This document shows positions 24,554-37,200 of a stretch of DNA of 64,000 bases, one piece after another (positions within the stretch are counted from its first letter, which is position 1; each line of letters begins with the position of its first letter). The translations under genes were made by a program, and so were the position numbers. This DNA comes from Gymnothorax reevesii (Eukaryota > Chordata > Actinopteri > Anguilliformes > Muraenidae). Location of the stretch: positions 48,637,120 to 48,701,119 of the forward strand of contig CM056583.1 in the NCBI GenBank assembly GCA_029721435.1, given 5' to 3'. The notes under the pieces are model-generated. The model made no database searches, had not been told where the DNA came from, and saw only the letters and a program-made list of their open reading frames with translations.

Positions 24554-26439
24554 TCTAAATCAATTAGTCAAAAATCTATTTGTCACAAACATCATTATCC
24601 CATGAAAATTGAATGATTTTTCACTTTTTGAAGTACAAACACGTTTGACACTGCAAAAGTTTTTTCCTGAGGTTCCTTTGATTGTTACTTCAACTTTCCA
24701 TAACTACCCATTTCAAACCGGACAATTTTTGGATGTACAAAGTTTAATCTGTTCATATTATGGATAACCATATACATTTTGAGTGGTTAAATGATAACAA
24801 TACATTTTCTGTGACTATTTTATATGTTTTTGTATTCACAACATCTAAATCTATTACGCTACTGGATACCACATTCAAATATTTTACGACCATGTCAATA
24901 GCATTTGAAGAAAGAATGATATGCCAGCTTATTCTGTTTATCTGACACATATAGCTTTTATTAGCTCCTATTTTGGCTTTGCTGTTAAAATATCGCCTTG
25001 AGGAACATGAATTATGCACAATCTCTATGCATACCATTTCGGCATTGCATTGACCTTTCCTGACTGAGTCACATGAACACTTCCAAAACTAGTTAAAAAT
25101 TCCCGTCATAAGCCTGTGTTTGTGCACTGATCATCAAAGTGAGGTGAGCCCTTTACCAATTCTGTTTGATGTCATCCAAAATTATGCAAAGCATCCTTAG
25201 TAATCAATATGTAATGACAAGCAAAGGATTATGGGTGGGGCTGGGGGCTGGGGGCTTAGCTGGAGGTTAAAGAGAAAGGCACTGTTATAATGTTTCAAAT
25301 GAGATAGAGTTTAATCAGATGGTAATCATTCCTGTATGCGGCATTTGATTGGCTTAAAATGATACATTGAAAAGTAAATGTTAAATTGAGCATTAAAAAT
25401 TCATTGCATTTTAATACTGTCAAAGACACTCTGTTTACTCAGGCTATCAGGTTATCAAACACGTCAAAAAAAAAAGAAAAAAAGAATCATCTATGATTAC
25501 CATTTACGATTCAGTCTGAGTAATATAATCATTATTGGAAAACAGCTAAGTTGAGTGTTAAGGTAATTATGAAAGAATTTAAACCATTTGTATTCCCTCA
25601 ATCAGTTGTCATTTTGCTACTAAGGCATTAATCATGAGATATAATTAATACTGAATATATCATCTCCACATATTATTGATACTTATTTTTATTATGACTT
25701 ATTTCAATTAATTTATTTAGCAAATCAAAATGCAGTTAAATCTTGTAATCAAACCTATTTGTTCAAAGAAAGAGTTTAATTGAAAAATTTGACACCTTTT
25801 GTTAACTGCAGTGATTTTTGTTTGGTTTTTCTTTATTTTGGACATGGGATATCACATTTTAAGCAGATTACATTTATATACCTCATGCTTAGATATAGAT
25901 ATAGATATTGTAATTATATGCACTCATAAACCTAATAGCACATCCTGTTCAAGCTGAATGAATCGTGTTGGTGTTCATTCAAGTAGTTTGCTATAACTTT
26001 TGGCTCATTCCGTCCAGTGCAGTGCAAGATTTCAGTGCCATAATATCCAGTATTTTTGTGAATGAGGCCAGGTCCAAGGTCAAGGGTCATCTGAAAAATG
26101 AGGTACACCATACATCCCAACTCCATATAAAATTCAGGGATGTAGGAATCATATCCATCATGAAATAATCCTTCAGATGGTTGAGCAAAACAATTATACC
26201 TGACAAATTATGTGAGGGTTTTTTTATCAGACAAAAGCTGGATAAGGAACTCTTGTAATGAGGCATGATTGAAAAAAAAGTTGAAAAAACAAAATGAAGT
26301 TGGAAAAGTTTAAATATAATCCATCTGATGCTGGATAAGCAAATACAAAAATGACAATATCTTAAATTGATGACATAAATGTGATACTTTGCACAAAAAA
26401 GTCATAAAATCATGTTTTGATCTCCTTAAGTTGGAGTAA

Positions 26440-26475
<36 letters not shown>

Positions 26476-26493
26476 GTAGTAGTAGTAGTAGTA
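26440..26493. repeat. (ATT)n then (AGT)n compound microsatellite
   Basis: About twelve ATT units (26440-26474) run directly into about six AGT units (26475-26493), with further irregular GTA/GTAG units to about 26545. Confidence 0.95.
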
Positions 26494-26885
26494 AGAGTGG
26501 TATTAGTACTATTACTGGTAGTAATAGTAGTATTAGCAGCAGTTAGAAGTTGTAGCAGTCGAAACAGTAGTAGCAGGATTAGTGCAAGAGCTGTTGTTAA
26601 TGTCACTGTTGTTGTCATCATGCTATTGTGTTTGTTTTCATTCTTAATATGCTTAGAAACTTGAGTAAATGCACTGTCAGTGAATGAACAACATAAAGTT
26701 TTTTTAACCTCATGGAGCTTAAAATGAATCCAAGAGGTGCAGAATATAGTCGACTATAGCTGAGAGTGCTCAATTTTTATTTTTTACCAAATATTTTGCT
26801 GCTCATTCATCCTTGAAAATTTAGACCCAGAAATGGTAAATTAAATGATTCACGGAATAAGGCCTTTTTGTCCATACAAAGTATT

Positions 26886-26886
<1 letters not shown>

Positions 26887-26922
<36 letters not shown>

Positions 26923-26936
26923 ACGTGCGTGTGTGT
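26887..26936. repeat. (GT)n microsatellite
   Basis: About seventeen uninterrupted GT units, then GCACGTGC and more GT. Complementary in sequence to the CA tract at 27799-28034. Confidence 0.95.
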
Positions 26937-27796
26937 ATACTGTATATTCAGGATAAAGTAGACTCTATCAAAAAAGTTGCCGATCATTGAATTGAAATTT
27001 CGAATTTTACATGGGAAGTTGTCCCTATATAGAATTCTAAATGGTATAAATGCGGTATTCTTCAAGTCAGATGGCGAAAGATGACCTTCGACCTCAAATG
27101 ACCCTTTGCTCCTGTTTTCCAGTGTCATATTGGTGGCCGTGCCTGTGACCCGTGTTTCGCTCTGAAGTGTCCTTGCGTATTTCATTCGTGCGGGCAATTT
27201 CCGAAGAAGCAGGGGCATGTGAAAGAAATGATAATTATGTTTTGCACGTGAAGTGTGTGGTTCAGTAATCAACTGAACTGCAGGCATGTAAGCTACAGAT
27301 CGTAATGCTGGGTAACTGTTTTGTAACCACACGCGCACAATCCAAAGTTTTCATTAAAATAAGGTTCGTACAAAGTATTATTTTATCATTTAAACCGTGA
27401 ACTGCTTTCACCCATCTTAAAGACACATAATTTTTACTGAAATTTAATTGAACAGAATGGCAAAGCTGAGGGCAGCATTTAACAAAAATATGTGCATTAT
27501 GTGTTTCAACGATTATCGGACCTTTGCTGTCTTCTTGACACACCGTGGCATATTTGATTGTCTTTACAGATCAGAGGTGCTTCAGTTGCTGCTGTTGTAT
27601 TGCGTATTCTCTCTTCCAGTAACTTTTGCTATATCACTAAAATAATGATGCCGAAACAAACACGGACTGTAAAACAATGTTATTGATTGGGAGTTCATAT
27701 GCAGTAGACTTTGAAAATTGGTCAAAAGCACAACCCTCCCTTCTATGCATATTTAAATGTGTCTATTTTTTGTCGACACTTGCTGCTGGACAGTCG

Positions 27797-27798
<2 letters not shown>

Positions 27799-27856
<58 letters not shown>

Positions 27857-27908
27857 TACTCGCACGCACGCAGACACATACACCCGCGCACACACACACA
27901 CACACACG

Positions 27909-27952
<44 letters not shown>

Positions 27953-27988
27953 CACCCGCACGCACTCAAACACACACACGCGCGCGCG

Positions 27989-28034
<46 letters not shown>
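27799..28034. repeat. long compound (CA)n microsatellite
   Basis: Alternating purine-pyrimidine sequence over about 236 bases: (CA)n with short ACGC, CGCGCGCG and ATATATA interruptions. It is open in several frames on both strands, which only reflects the dinucleotide repeat. Confidence 0.97.
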
Positions 28035-28038
<4 letters not shown>

Positions 28039-29600
28039 CTAATTGGTAGAATCTGATATGTTTCTCATGATGACTTCTAACTCCAGGAGATTCGGCTACC
28101 GGGATGCTTAATTGTGGCTGTCTTACACATCAATCAATAATTAAATCAAATGTTATGATGAAAAGCCTGTGCGTCAGAGGACATTAAATAATCATGTTGT
28201 ATTGATAAGACTCCATCTCCCAGTCTTCAAGAGAGATTTCTTAACCACACTTCTTACGGAATCCCGTCAGTCATGAAAATTAAAATCAACCAGGAGCAAC
28301 ATTTCCAACTACAGACCAAAATATATATTTTTTTTTCAGTTTCCTCGCGCAATCTATTATGGCGATGCTTGCTGCAATTCATTTGAACCAATATATATAT
28401 CGTAATACGCATTCATACGTCAAGCACAGTACATCAAACCTGTTTTCTAAATGAGTTTTGGCTAAATCTGCATCAAGGACCTTAAAACAGACACCAGTTG
28501 CATTAACAACAACTTTGTTCAAAAACAGAATTCTAGTCCTGAAAGTTTTTCATGATGTCATTACTTAACATATAATCTTGGCCATTTTAAGACCGTAAAT
28601 TTAATGCTGTAAATGCAAATATTTAGGTACGCACTTACATTCCATTTAAAGTGTGTACTTATACAAATGTAAATCAGTCAAGATATTTCTCAGACTTCGC
28701 TTATTTTATTTATACCTAATCAAATAAATGTTTTTGGCATAAAAATAAGTCATATTGTTTGGTCTATAACAACGCAAGGAGTGCAGACTACACGGCGTGT
28801 TTGAACCAACATCTTTCTTTCGGAAAGCTTGTAGGCTATGCTGACCTATATGCAAATTTGTAAAACAATTGTTGCGCATTAAGTCAACTGAACAGTTGGC
28901 CAACTAAAAGTCATTTTATGACTTTGTTCAGAGGATCAAATAGTATTTAGTTAAATACACGAATAAGACCTGCGTAGATTCTTACATTACAATCAATTAT
29001 AAATCACTGCCACCCAAACAGCATGAGCAACATTCTTCATTTGAATTTGTCCCTTTCACGACCTACGAAAACGTCTTTGTTTGAGTAACAAAAACTGATT
29101 TCACGCATATCTCACTTCAAACAATAGGGCCACACGCCAAAATTTGAAACAGAGCAGAGCCAGGGCAATATTGGCAGAGGCATAATAAGGTAAGAATATG
29201 ATATTGCACACGAGCATTTTAGACAGCATTTGTCTGCTCTTTTTCTTCCTCCAGTTGGGTTAAATGATTTTGTGAGGACGACTTTAATCTGGAAACTGGA
29301 ATTTCCTTTCACTGTCGTAGCATTCAGTCTGAATGCAACCCCCTGTTGATTCAGCTGAGCTCATTTGTGTTCAGAAAAAAAAGAAAGAAAAAAGTAGGAG
29401 GCGCTTATGTCAAACAATTTCTTTACATTTCGACTGGACATCTAAACGCCTAAACACCTTGCTGAATGACTCGGACATTAAAGTGTTTTTTTTTTTTTTT
29501 GGAAAGAAACTTTCCTAAAAAAATTTCGCCGTTAACTCCCTCCACTTGGAGTAATGTATTTAAAGTTAGTTTCGAAAACAACAAGAACACCGACGACTGC

Positions 29601-29800
29601 ACTAATAATAATAATAATAAATGTAATAATAATGCTATTATTGTAGTTATTATTATTATTATTATTGTTATTATTATAAGTAGTTGTAGTAGTAGTAGTG
29701 GTAGTAGTATCAGCAGCAGCTGCAGCAGTAGAAGTGGTAGTAGTGTCAGTATTATTATAACTGTTATTATTAATAAAAACTATTATTATTAGGATTATTA
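29601..29800. repeat. compound trinucleotide repeat tract
   Basis: Runs of TAA, then TTA, then GTA, GCA and again TTA units. The TAA and TTA blocks are complementary and could fold back. Confidence 0.9.
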
Positions 29801-32415
29801 TGATTTTCGTGAATATTGCTTAAAATAACCAACATTGTTTCAAAATATTAAATACATTCCAAGCAACAGTATGAGGAAACAGTCCATTTTTATTTTCTGG
29901 GACACTGGGAGGCATATGTGTTCTGCTTGCAGTTTTAAAGTTGAAGTTCAGTAGGCCTATTTATGTTATTTATGATCAGCGACCACGACGCCTCTCAAAA
30001 GCCGACCTCTAAGGATTACTCTGGTCAAAATAATGAGATAACTGCTCTTAAAACCTCATTGCACGGCACAAGCGAGAGTATTGAGTCGTATTATCTTCTT
30101 AAATGCGTTTTCTCCGCATGAAACTTCCACTCTGGACTTGGTAGAGCATGTCGCTTAAAAACCAGTCAAAAAAAAAAAATAAATAAAAAACTTAAAACGG
30201 GCTACAGGCAGTAAAGCAATGTTGCGGGCACGATTAAGGACCTATGGATTTACTTTCATTAGAGTTCCATGAACGCAGGATGCGCATTTGATTCTAATAT
30301 AATAAATAATGTTATTAAATCCGTTAAATACTGCATGGTTTAAATAGGCCAATAACATCCGAGCATGCAACAACATTGAGCCCCAGTTCGTAGCTATACT
30401 GAAGCTTACATTTCAGCTGTATTTCACTAAGAGGCAGTCGCATGCAGATACACAGACTGGCCTCCCGGGCCTGAAGCTTCCGTGCTTCGTCAATGCAAGT
30501 GTTATCCTCTAACACTTACTCTAAGAAAAAAAGCTTAATCGCGCCTTTTCCCTCCGAAGTAAACGGTTGCGATACAAAATGGCATAGGAATGTTTAGTAC
30601 TCACCAAAGACCATGTAAATAGCCTACTGTAATAGCAAAAGACTTAGCGAATCTTGGCGTATGGACAGATGCAACGCAAAGCTTAAACTGATTGCCAGCA
30701 ACGCTATAGATTAGCATGGGGTCTACAGCACAATGATACTGATCAATAACTCTGCACTTACATAGCAGATGGCTTGAGAGAGGACAAAACCAGAAAAAAA
30801 CGAGCCCCAATCGACCTACTGTTAGTCAGACCTCCTCAGCCTCTGCCTTTTCGACAAAACTACTGTTTTTAAACTAAAGTCAGTGTTATCACATAATTAT
30901 TATCTCTATCAAACCTGGTTGCGTGATTGTTGAAGTCATGTTTGGATAAAAGGCCATTTATGCATCAAATTAGGCGACTCAGTTTATTTTGCAAGAACTT
31001 TAGAAAAATGCTGCCATACTTCTGTCTGTTAAGTGAAAATCCTCGGCTTGTGCTACTTTGACTGATGAATCTACCAAAATATTTCACGGTCATTAACACA
31101 GTTGAAATATACTTAAATATCATATTAACAGACTATACCATTAAAACTTATCAAAACTTTATAGATATTCCACCACCAACTGAAGTGAGCTTATAAATGG
31201 TTCAATTCGACCCAGCATACGAATTGGACATTATGAACTATTGCCTATTTAAAGGCTGATTATGGCGTTTAACGAAAAACTTAGCACCATGCACCACAGG
31301 AAAGTGGTATGAGAATTTTTGAGGAAATATATTGATCACGGTATTTGTATTTTTAAGTTATATCATTAATGATCTCAAATTAAAAGTTTAACATGATAGC
31401 AAACCATAGCAATCATATGAACCCTTATATCAGTGGCCTCACAGATACTGTCTAAATCATAGAATTTGGACGCAAAATTGAAAAGGAAATTTGTATAGCG
31501 ACGTCAGCTGTGGGTATAATTTAATACGGGCTAGGCTAAATCCTTAGATACTGCTTTGAAGATCATTAAACACGGTTTTGTCCAAATTATATGGCTCTAC
31601 AGCGAAACAGCAGCAAATGCTTCCTAATTTCAGTGAGCAAAAAAGTATAATCTACTGGACGACCAAGACAATTTCCCAATTTGCCAAGTCGTCTCTTGAC
31701 AGCTGAAAGTGTTTGGAGGCGGCCTTTTCGGCATGAGACCCCCTGCTCCTCTTCTGACAGCTGATCAAAAGGAAAATAGGTCACGCTTCTTAGACTTCTG
31801 TCCTTCTGTCCTTAATTACAGTCAGTTTAAACAAAAGCAACATCTGCGCAGTCTCCAAACCAAATAACCACCCAAAGCAAGGAGAAGCAACTTGAGCGTA
31901 ACTGTTGACTCATGATCATTGAGATATACTAGATACAACGAGACGATACTTCGATATAAATATCACTTGAATCTGGAACAAATAGGCTTCGATGATATAA
32001 GCAGTGTCTCAGCCTGTTTGCTTCTCCGAACTTCACTTCGGGGAGGTTTTTGCTTCTGGCTTTAAAAATGTCACATCTCAAGGGAAAAAATGGCCCTAAC
32101 TGGATGAAGCAGAGTGTATAGACAGACGATGCTATGTTCTCTCATTACAGATTAATTGAATAGGACCTAACATAGGAGGAAATTTAGTTATAGATTCAAC
32201 AGTATCGTGATCTTTTTTAACATGGGCTATTGAGCCAATCAAAGCTTGTTGCATTGAACAATTTTTATTTATAGCAGTCTGAGGGTCTGGAAGAGTGAAA
32301 ATTTGTAAGCTATCTATATATATATAATCAGAAAGTCAGGACAGGCCCAATTTTCATGCGCGATGACAACATATGACCTGAATTCTTAACATCCTACCAT
32401 ACATAATGTACATAA

Positions 32416-32417
<2 letters not shown>

Positions 32418-32496
<79 letters not shown>
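32418..32496. repeat. (TA)n run upstream of onecut2
   Basis: A 79-base uninterrupted alternating AT tract (about 39 units) ending about 630 bases before the onecut2 start codon. Such tracts can extrude as cruciforms and are usually polymorphic. Confidence 0.97.
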
Positions 32497-32497
<1 letters not shown>

Positions 32498-32886
32498 CTT
32501 AATCGTCTGTTGTTATACTTGTATATAACCAGCACATCATTAAAAACTTCAAAACTTATTAATAAAGTCAAGGAAAATCACACCTATTCAAAAGAGAGCC
32601 ACTTTCATCTTTTTTTCTCAGATACACAGCCCATTGCGTGAAATAATAGGCTTCCACGTCCTTTAACAAATGATAACACGCAACGAAAGGGTTACGATTA
32701 GTTCAAGAGAAATTCAGACTTTCTGACGTTAGGCTTCAGATGCGAGAGTAGCATACAAATCTCAACCGAGCATGAAAACTCCCAGCACCGTACACAATAC
32801 ACTCGAATTGGATACACGGCCCCCGGGAAGCATGATGATGAGCGAGAGAGGGAATGCTACTGAACAGGAGTGGTGTCAGTCAACGA

Positions 32887-32891
32887 CCAAT
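32887..32891 (+). promoter_or_regulatory. onecut2: CCAAT box
   Basis: CCAAT in the context GACCAATCCCCTCCC, about 240 bases upstream of the start codon in the CpG-richer promoter segment. Confidence 0.4.
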
Positions 32892-32992
32892 CCCCTCCCA
32901 CTTCGTTGGCGTAGGGTGATCGGGGAGCAAACCCATCCCGGACAGCTCTGGCTGCCTAAACAGAATACGTAGGAGGAGGAGAGGGCTCGGAC

Positions 32993-33034
32993 ATGGCGAG
33001 AAACAGCACTGGCCCGTCTGATAGAGATCGGTAA
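32993..33034 (+). promoter_or_regulatory. onecut2: upstream ORF, 13 codons
   Basis: ATG at 32993 opens 13 codons (MARNSTGPSDRDR) closed by TAA at 33032-33034, 94 bases before the main start. It acts as a uORF only if transcription begins upstream of it. Confidence 0.4.
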
Positions 33035-33119
33035 TTTTTTATTTAAAAAACCCGAGAGGCCTTACGAAAAAAGAAAGCAACGGAAACCCATCCCTGGCAC
33101 AAAAATATTAAATACATCA

Positions 33120-33128
33120 ATGGACTGA
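33120..33128 (+). promoter_or_regulatory. onecut2: two-codon upstream ORF abutting the start codon
   Basis: ATG GAC TGA at 33120-33128 is followed with no gap by the onecut2 ATG at 33129. It is in frame with the main ORF (nine bases upstream) but closed by the TGA. Its likely effect, if translated, would be on start selection. Confidence 0.6.
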
Positions 33129-34245
33129 ATGAAGACTGCGTACAACGCCTATCGATGCCTGGCCAAGGATTTGGATGCTTACGCCATGAATCCAGAGATG
33201 ACAATGGACAGCATTGGCAATCTGCATGGTGGATTAAGCGTAAACCATGACCAGGATTTGATGAACAGTCACAGTCCCCATCATAATCGGAACACAGGGG
33301 CTTCTTTGCGGATACATCAGGATTTGGCTGCGGCATCATCGCGTTCCGCTATGGTGTCCAGCATGGCTACAATTCTGGACGGGGCTGGAGAGTACCGTCC
33401 GGAATTGTCGCTCCCGCTCCACCACGCAATGAGCATGCCGTGCGACACATCCCCACCTGGGATGGGTATGAGCGGCACCTACACAACGTTGACGCCACTC
33501 CAACCCTTACCCCCCATTTCTACTGTTTCGGACAAATTCCATCCACATCACCATCATCACCACCAGCGTCTCCCGGGGAACGTAAGCGGGAGTTTTACGC
33601 TGATGCGGGACGAAAGGGGTTTACCAGCAATGAACAACCTCTATAGCCCCTACCATAAGGACATGACCGGGATGGGTCAAAGTTTATCCCCCCTGGCCAG
33701 CAGCCCCCTCGGCAATGGCTTAGGCTCCATCCACAACACGCAGCAAAGCCTCCACAATTACAGCACGCATGGGCATGACAAAATGCTGAGCTCCAACTTT
33801 GATGCCCACACTGCCATGCTGGCCAGAGGGGATCAACACCTCTCTCGAGGCCTCGGTGGTCCTACGGCAGGTATGATGCCGCATTTAAACGGGATGCACC
33901 ACGCCGGGCACCCGGGCCACCCTCAATCCCACGGGCCTGTGTTGGGTTCCAGCCGGGACAGACCGCCCTCCTCCTCGGGAACGCAAAGTACCAACTCGGG
34001 GCACCTCGAAGAGATCAACACCAAAGAGGTAGCACAAAGGATCACGGCAGAACTGAAGCGCTACAGCATCCCGCAGGCGATCTTCGCTCAGCGGGTCCTG
34101 TGCCGCTCGCAGGGAACCCTTTCCGACCTCCTTAGAAACCCCAAACCTTGGAGTAAGCTTAAGTCGGGAAGGGAGACGTTTAGGAGAATGTGGAAGTGGC
34201 TACAAGAACCCGAGTTCCAAAGGATGTCGGCCCTAAGGCTTGCAG
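33129..34245 (+). CDS. onecut2: onecut2 exon 1: N-terminal region and CUT domain
   Basis: Onecut2 is a nuclear transcription factor of the CUT-homeodomain class acting in liver, pancreas and nervous-system development. Exon 1 encodes residues 1-372 plus one base of a split codon; the donor is G|GTAAG at 34246. Residues seen: the MKTAYNAYRC start typical of ONECUT2; NPEMTM at 21-26; SRSAMVSSMA then GEYRPEL; the STP-rich block TLTPLQPLPPISTVSDKF (120-137); a six-His run (140-145); QRLPGNVSGSFTLMRDERGL; and the single CUT domain at 294-372 (EEINTKEVAQRI to SALRLA). Spliced to exon 2 it gives 467 aa, shorter than human ONECUT2 (504 aa) mainly because the Gly, Ala and His runs are shorter. Synteny with st8sia3 and the PPSSSG segment before the CUT domain favour onecut2 over onecut1. 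Met20 has a better start context than Met1. Confidence 0.97.
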
Positions 34246-37200
34246 GTAAGACAAGGTACCTTGATTAAGACCTGTGTTTATGGAATTCCTTGTCTTCTTA
34301 CTACATTCCAACGCTAAAACAGAGTTCAATATTTTCAAGGAGTCATGCGCTGATTATATAAAGGCGTCCTGAATCACACAATTATTGATGTTCAATCGTC
34401 AACGATCAATAATAATAACACGTCCGTTCCCTCTTAACCATTTATGAATCCTCACTGTAAACAATATTGAATTTGGTTTGCGGATTGACTTGGGCTGTTT
34501 CTGTTTTAGCCTACATGTTTGAACAAAACGACCATTCGTTTCACACTTGAAAAGAACTCTCTTTTAGTTAAAATGTAGCCTATCATTAAAAACTGAAATG
34601 TATTATTCAAGTCCAAGTATTTGTGCGTCTATTCCAAGCTAAGATGTAGCCATACAATAAGTCAACAAAAAGTCCTACTCTGCCGCAACTAAAGAATTAT
34701 AGTAACGCCAGGTTAGCCCTTTATTCGGTGAATTTTAGCTGTTAATTTTTTTTTTCCAGAAGAACTTAATGCTATAAACGTTTTTCATTCATATGATTTT
34801 TTCTTTTTTGTGGTTTTCTGAGAAGCTGCAGAATATTTGCTGTATGTCTGATTCTCATCGACTATCAGCGGCTGTTTGTAAATGTTTATTGCAAAATGTG
34901 AATGGACGACACCATTTGTGTTGAATGTGCTTCCCTCAACGGTAATTTGTGGAGTGTGTGTGTGAGGGAGTGACAGAAAGATGTTTTTCCGTTAGCTAGG
35001 TTGTTCTTGTGCGCAGTACCTAAAGCAGGAGAGTGATGAGAAAAAATCAGTGTAAGCTGATCTTCGTAAGGTTGTTGCCCCCTCTAGCGTTGGGAAATGT
35101 AACTCATAGAACCGGCTTTCTTTTGTTCTGGAAACCATGGCTTAAGTTGATAGTACACCTCTTCGAGAAAATCCAAAATAGATCATAAAGAAGATGAATC
35201 ATATATATTAAAAAGAAAGAGTTTAAAGCTTTACCACATTAACGTTTCATTGAAAATAAAGCATCAACAATTCATGCCTAAAGATAAGAAAAACATATCT
35301 AATAACCTGATGGTCATTCTGAATAATATTTTTAAAACAAAGAATAACGAATCCTGGGATATAAAATTAGTTGCACGCGGGCGCATTTAAAAATTAAGTT
35401 CTGAAATGATAGCGGGAGAACGGCGCACTTTGCTTGTTTTTGAGTCGTATGCACTATTCAGAACATGAAAGGCATCTTGGTAGACCGAAGAATAGGAAAC
35501 TGACAAACTATCGACTAAAGCGACTAAATATATTCGAGCCGTAATAATAAGTGCACTCTCTTAGAATGAAGAAAAGAAATTGTGCCCGCGACAACGGTGG
35601 CGTTTAAATGCAGCATGTAAGGCCTATTTGCATGAAACATCGCACTCGAGCAAACCCATATGCAATCAATTGAAAGTATAGCTGCATTAAATTTGAACAA
35701 AAATAAATTCACCCGGTTTTTTTTTCGTTTCTGCTTGTCAACATCGACTCAAATTGTGGTCTGACTACAAGTACCTAGCATGTAAGGTTAGGATCTGACA
35801 GAACAATGCACCATATATTTATTTCCAAGGATAGGTTAGATACAGAAGGTTGAACTATGGACGCTAAGCTTGCATGAAATATGGGCTTAAATTATCGTGG
35901 GCTACTATTCGAAGACGTCGAGTTTTCCCTGCAATTATTTCGGCTTGCAGAGTGTGGTATAGCTCTCAGTGAGACTGAAGAAGGGGGTTGGGTGGTATTA
36001 TGTGATCGGTGAGGCTAGGGAATTGAAACGAAGAGCAGGAGCTGCAGCGGCTCAATGAATTATTGATAGAAATCTCTGCATGACCCAGAGCCGGAGCACA
36101 AAACGTCACCTTGTCTAGGGTTAACCAGGCAAAATGTGATGCTTTGCGCCATGCCTTTGTCAGTTTTTATGCAATTATCAAAAACAAATCATTTATGACC
36201 CAGAACTTATCTAAATCGCTGCCCTCTAAATTAATCGTTTGATTCACGTGATTTAGAAGGCACAAGTGATCTAAGGAATACTGAATGGGCACCATACAAC
36301 GACAATCCTCACTGGTTATGCTTGGTTAAGTAGCTAAAATAGCTAAACGCTCATATAATGATTTGTATGAGTCGTGCAACAGTATTTCACAGAAAGTAAA
36401 AATAGGGAGAAAAAAAAACAACAACAATGCAGGCCTTTTCCACTATAGAAGGGAGATTTCGCCTGTAGTCGATGGTTCTGCCATAATTAGATATGAATAT
36501 AGTCAAATCAAATGTGACACTTCGCTTAAGCTCATGCCATGACCTCAAGCAATGAGATTGGGCTGTCAGCTCGGGAAAGACAAATCAAAAAGGTGGTCTT
36601 TTTTTTTTTACACATAATTACTCCCGGTTGTGGATTAGCGAACCAAAGATAGTCAAGTTGAGTAAAAAAAAAAAAAAAGAAAGAATGTAATTGCAATTTA
36701 AAAAGAAACAGAAATATCGAAGATTTATTCGAGATCAAAACAATTTCGTCAAAACATGGTTAACCATGATTTTTCAGACGTAACGGGGGTTGAAATACAA
36801 AACGCTGTTCTCTTGAAGCGACGATGAACTTGTTGGATATAAGTCTAAGATAATTTGCTGCACAAACTCAGGAAATGGGCTTATTAGAAATCCTTACTGT
36901 CGGCTAATATAGGTGGCAAGATAAATGAACACTGCGCTCATTCCCTTGAATCTAAAACGGAAACCGGATATAATTAGTTTGAATCGTCCCATCACTCCCA
37001 TTTAGTACAATTAATCATACAGTTGCAGCAAGTCATTTTCGTTTGTTGAACATTTACATTTTTTATTTGTATGGACTAGCGAACTGCCACGAACAACTGC
37101 ATATGGCACTTGCTCCACAACGAACCGGGTTCATTGAGCTCCCGTTCCCGATTTCAATTCCTTGAGGCGTAGTAGCATGACCTAATCTGAACCACTAGCA

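Larger units (their letters stand above)
22957..32417. other. intergenic DNA upstream of onecut2
   Basis: No coding exon or RNA gene recognised. Identifiable transposon pieces are scarce compared with 9-23 kb; the visible features are microsatellites (listed separately). Regions such as 28.0-29.3 kb and 30-32 kb are non-repetitive with mixed composition and could hold onecut2 regulatory elements, but nothing here proves it. Confidence 0.5.
32497..33128 (+). promoter_or_regulatory. onecut2: onecut2 promoter and 5' leader region
   Basis: Sequence between the (TA)n run and the start codon. From about 32780 it becomes G+C- and CpG-richer, and this continues into exon 1, as expected for a developmental transcription-factor promoter. 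A CCAAT box lies at 32887-32891, next to CCCCTCCCAC. No TATA box was recognised near it. Two short upstream ORFs precede the main ATG (32993-33034 and 33120-33128). The transcription start is not visible; I infer that it lies between about 32.8 and 33.0 kb. Confidence 0.55.

Noticed and set aside
27677..28056. Open frames on both strands over the CA microsatellite (Thr-His and Cys-Val repeats)
   Set aside because: Dinucleotide repeats are open in several frames; there is no initiation context or conserved flank.
34246..34268. Read-through C-terminus of onecut2 exon 1 (..GKTRYLD then stop)
   Set aside because: It begins at a consensus GTAAG donor, and splicing to 59300 restores the conserved ACKRK sequence. 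An intron-retention isoform lacking the homeodomain is conceivable but unsupported.
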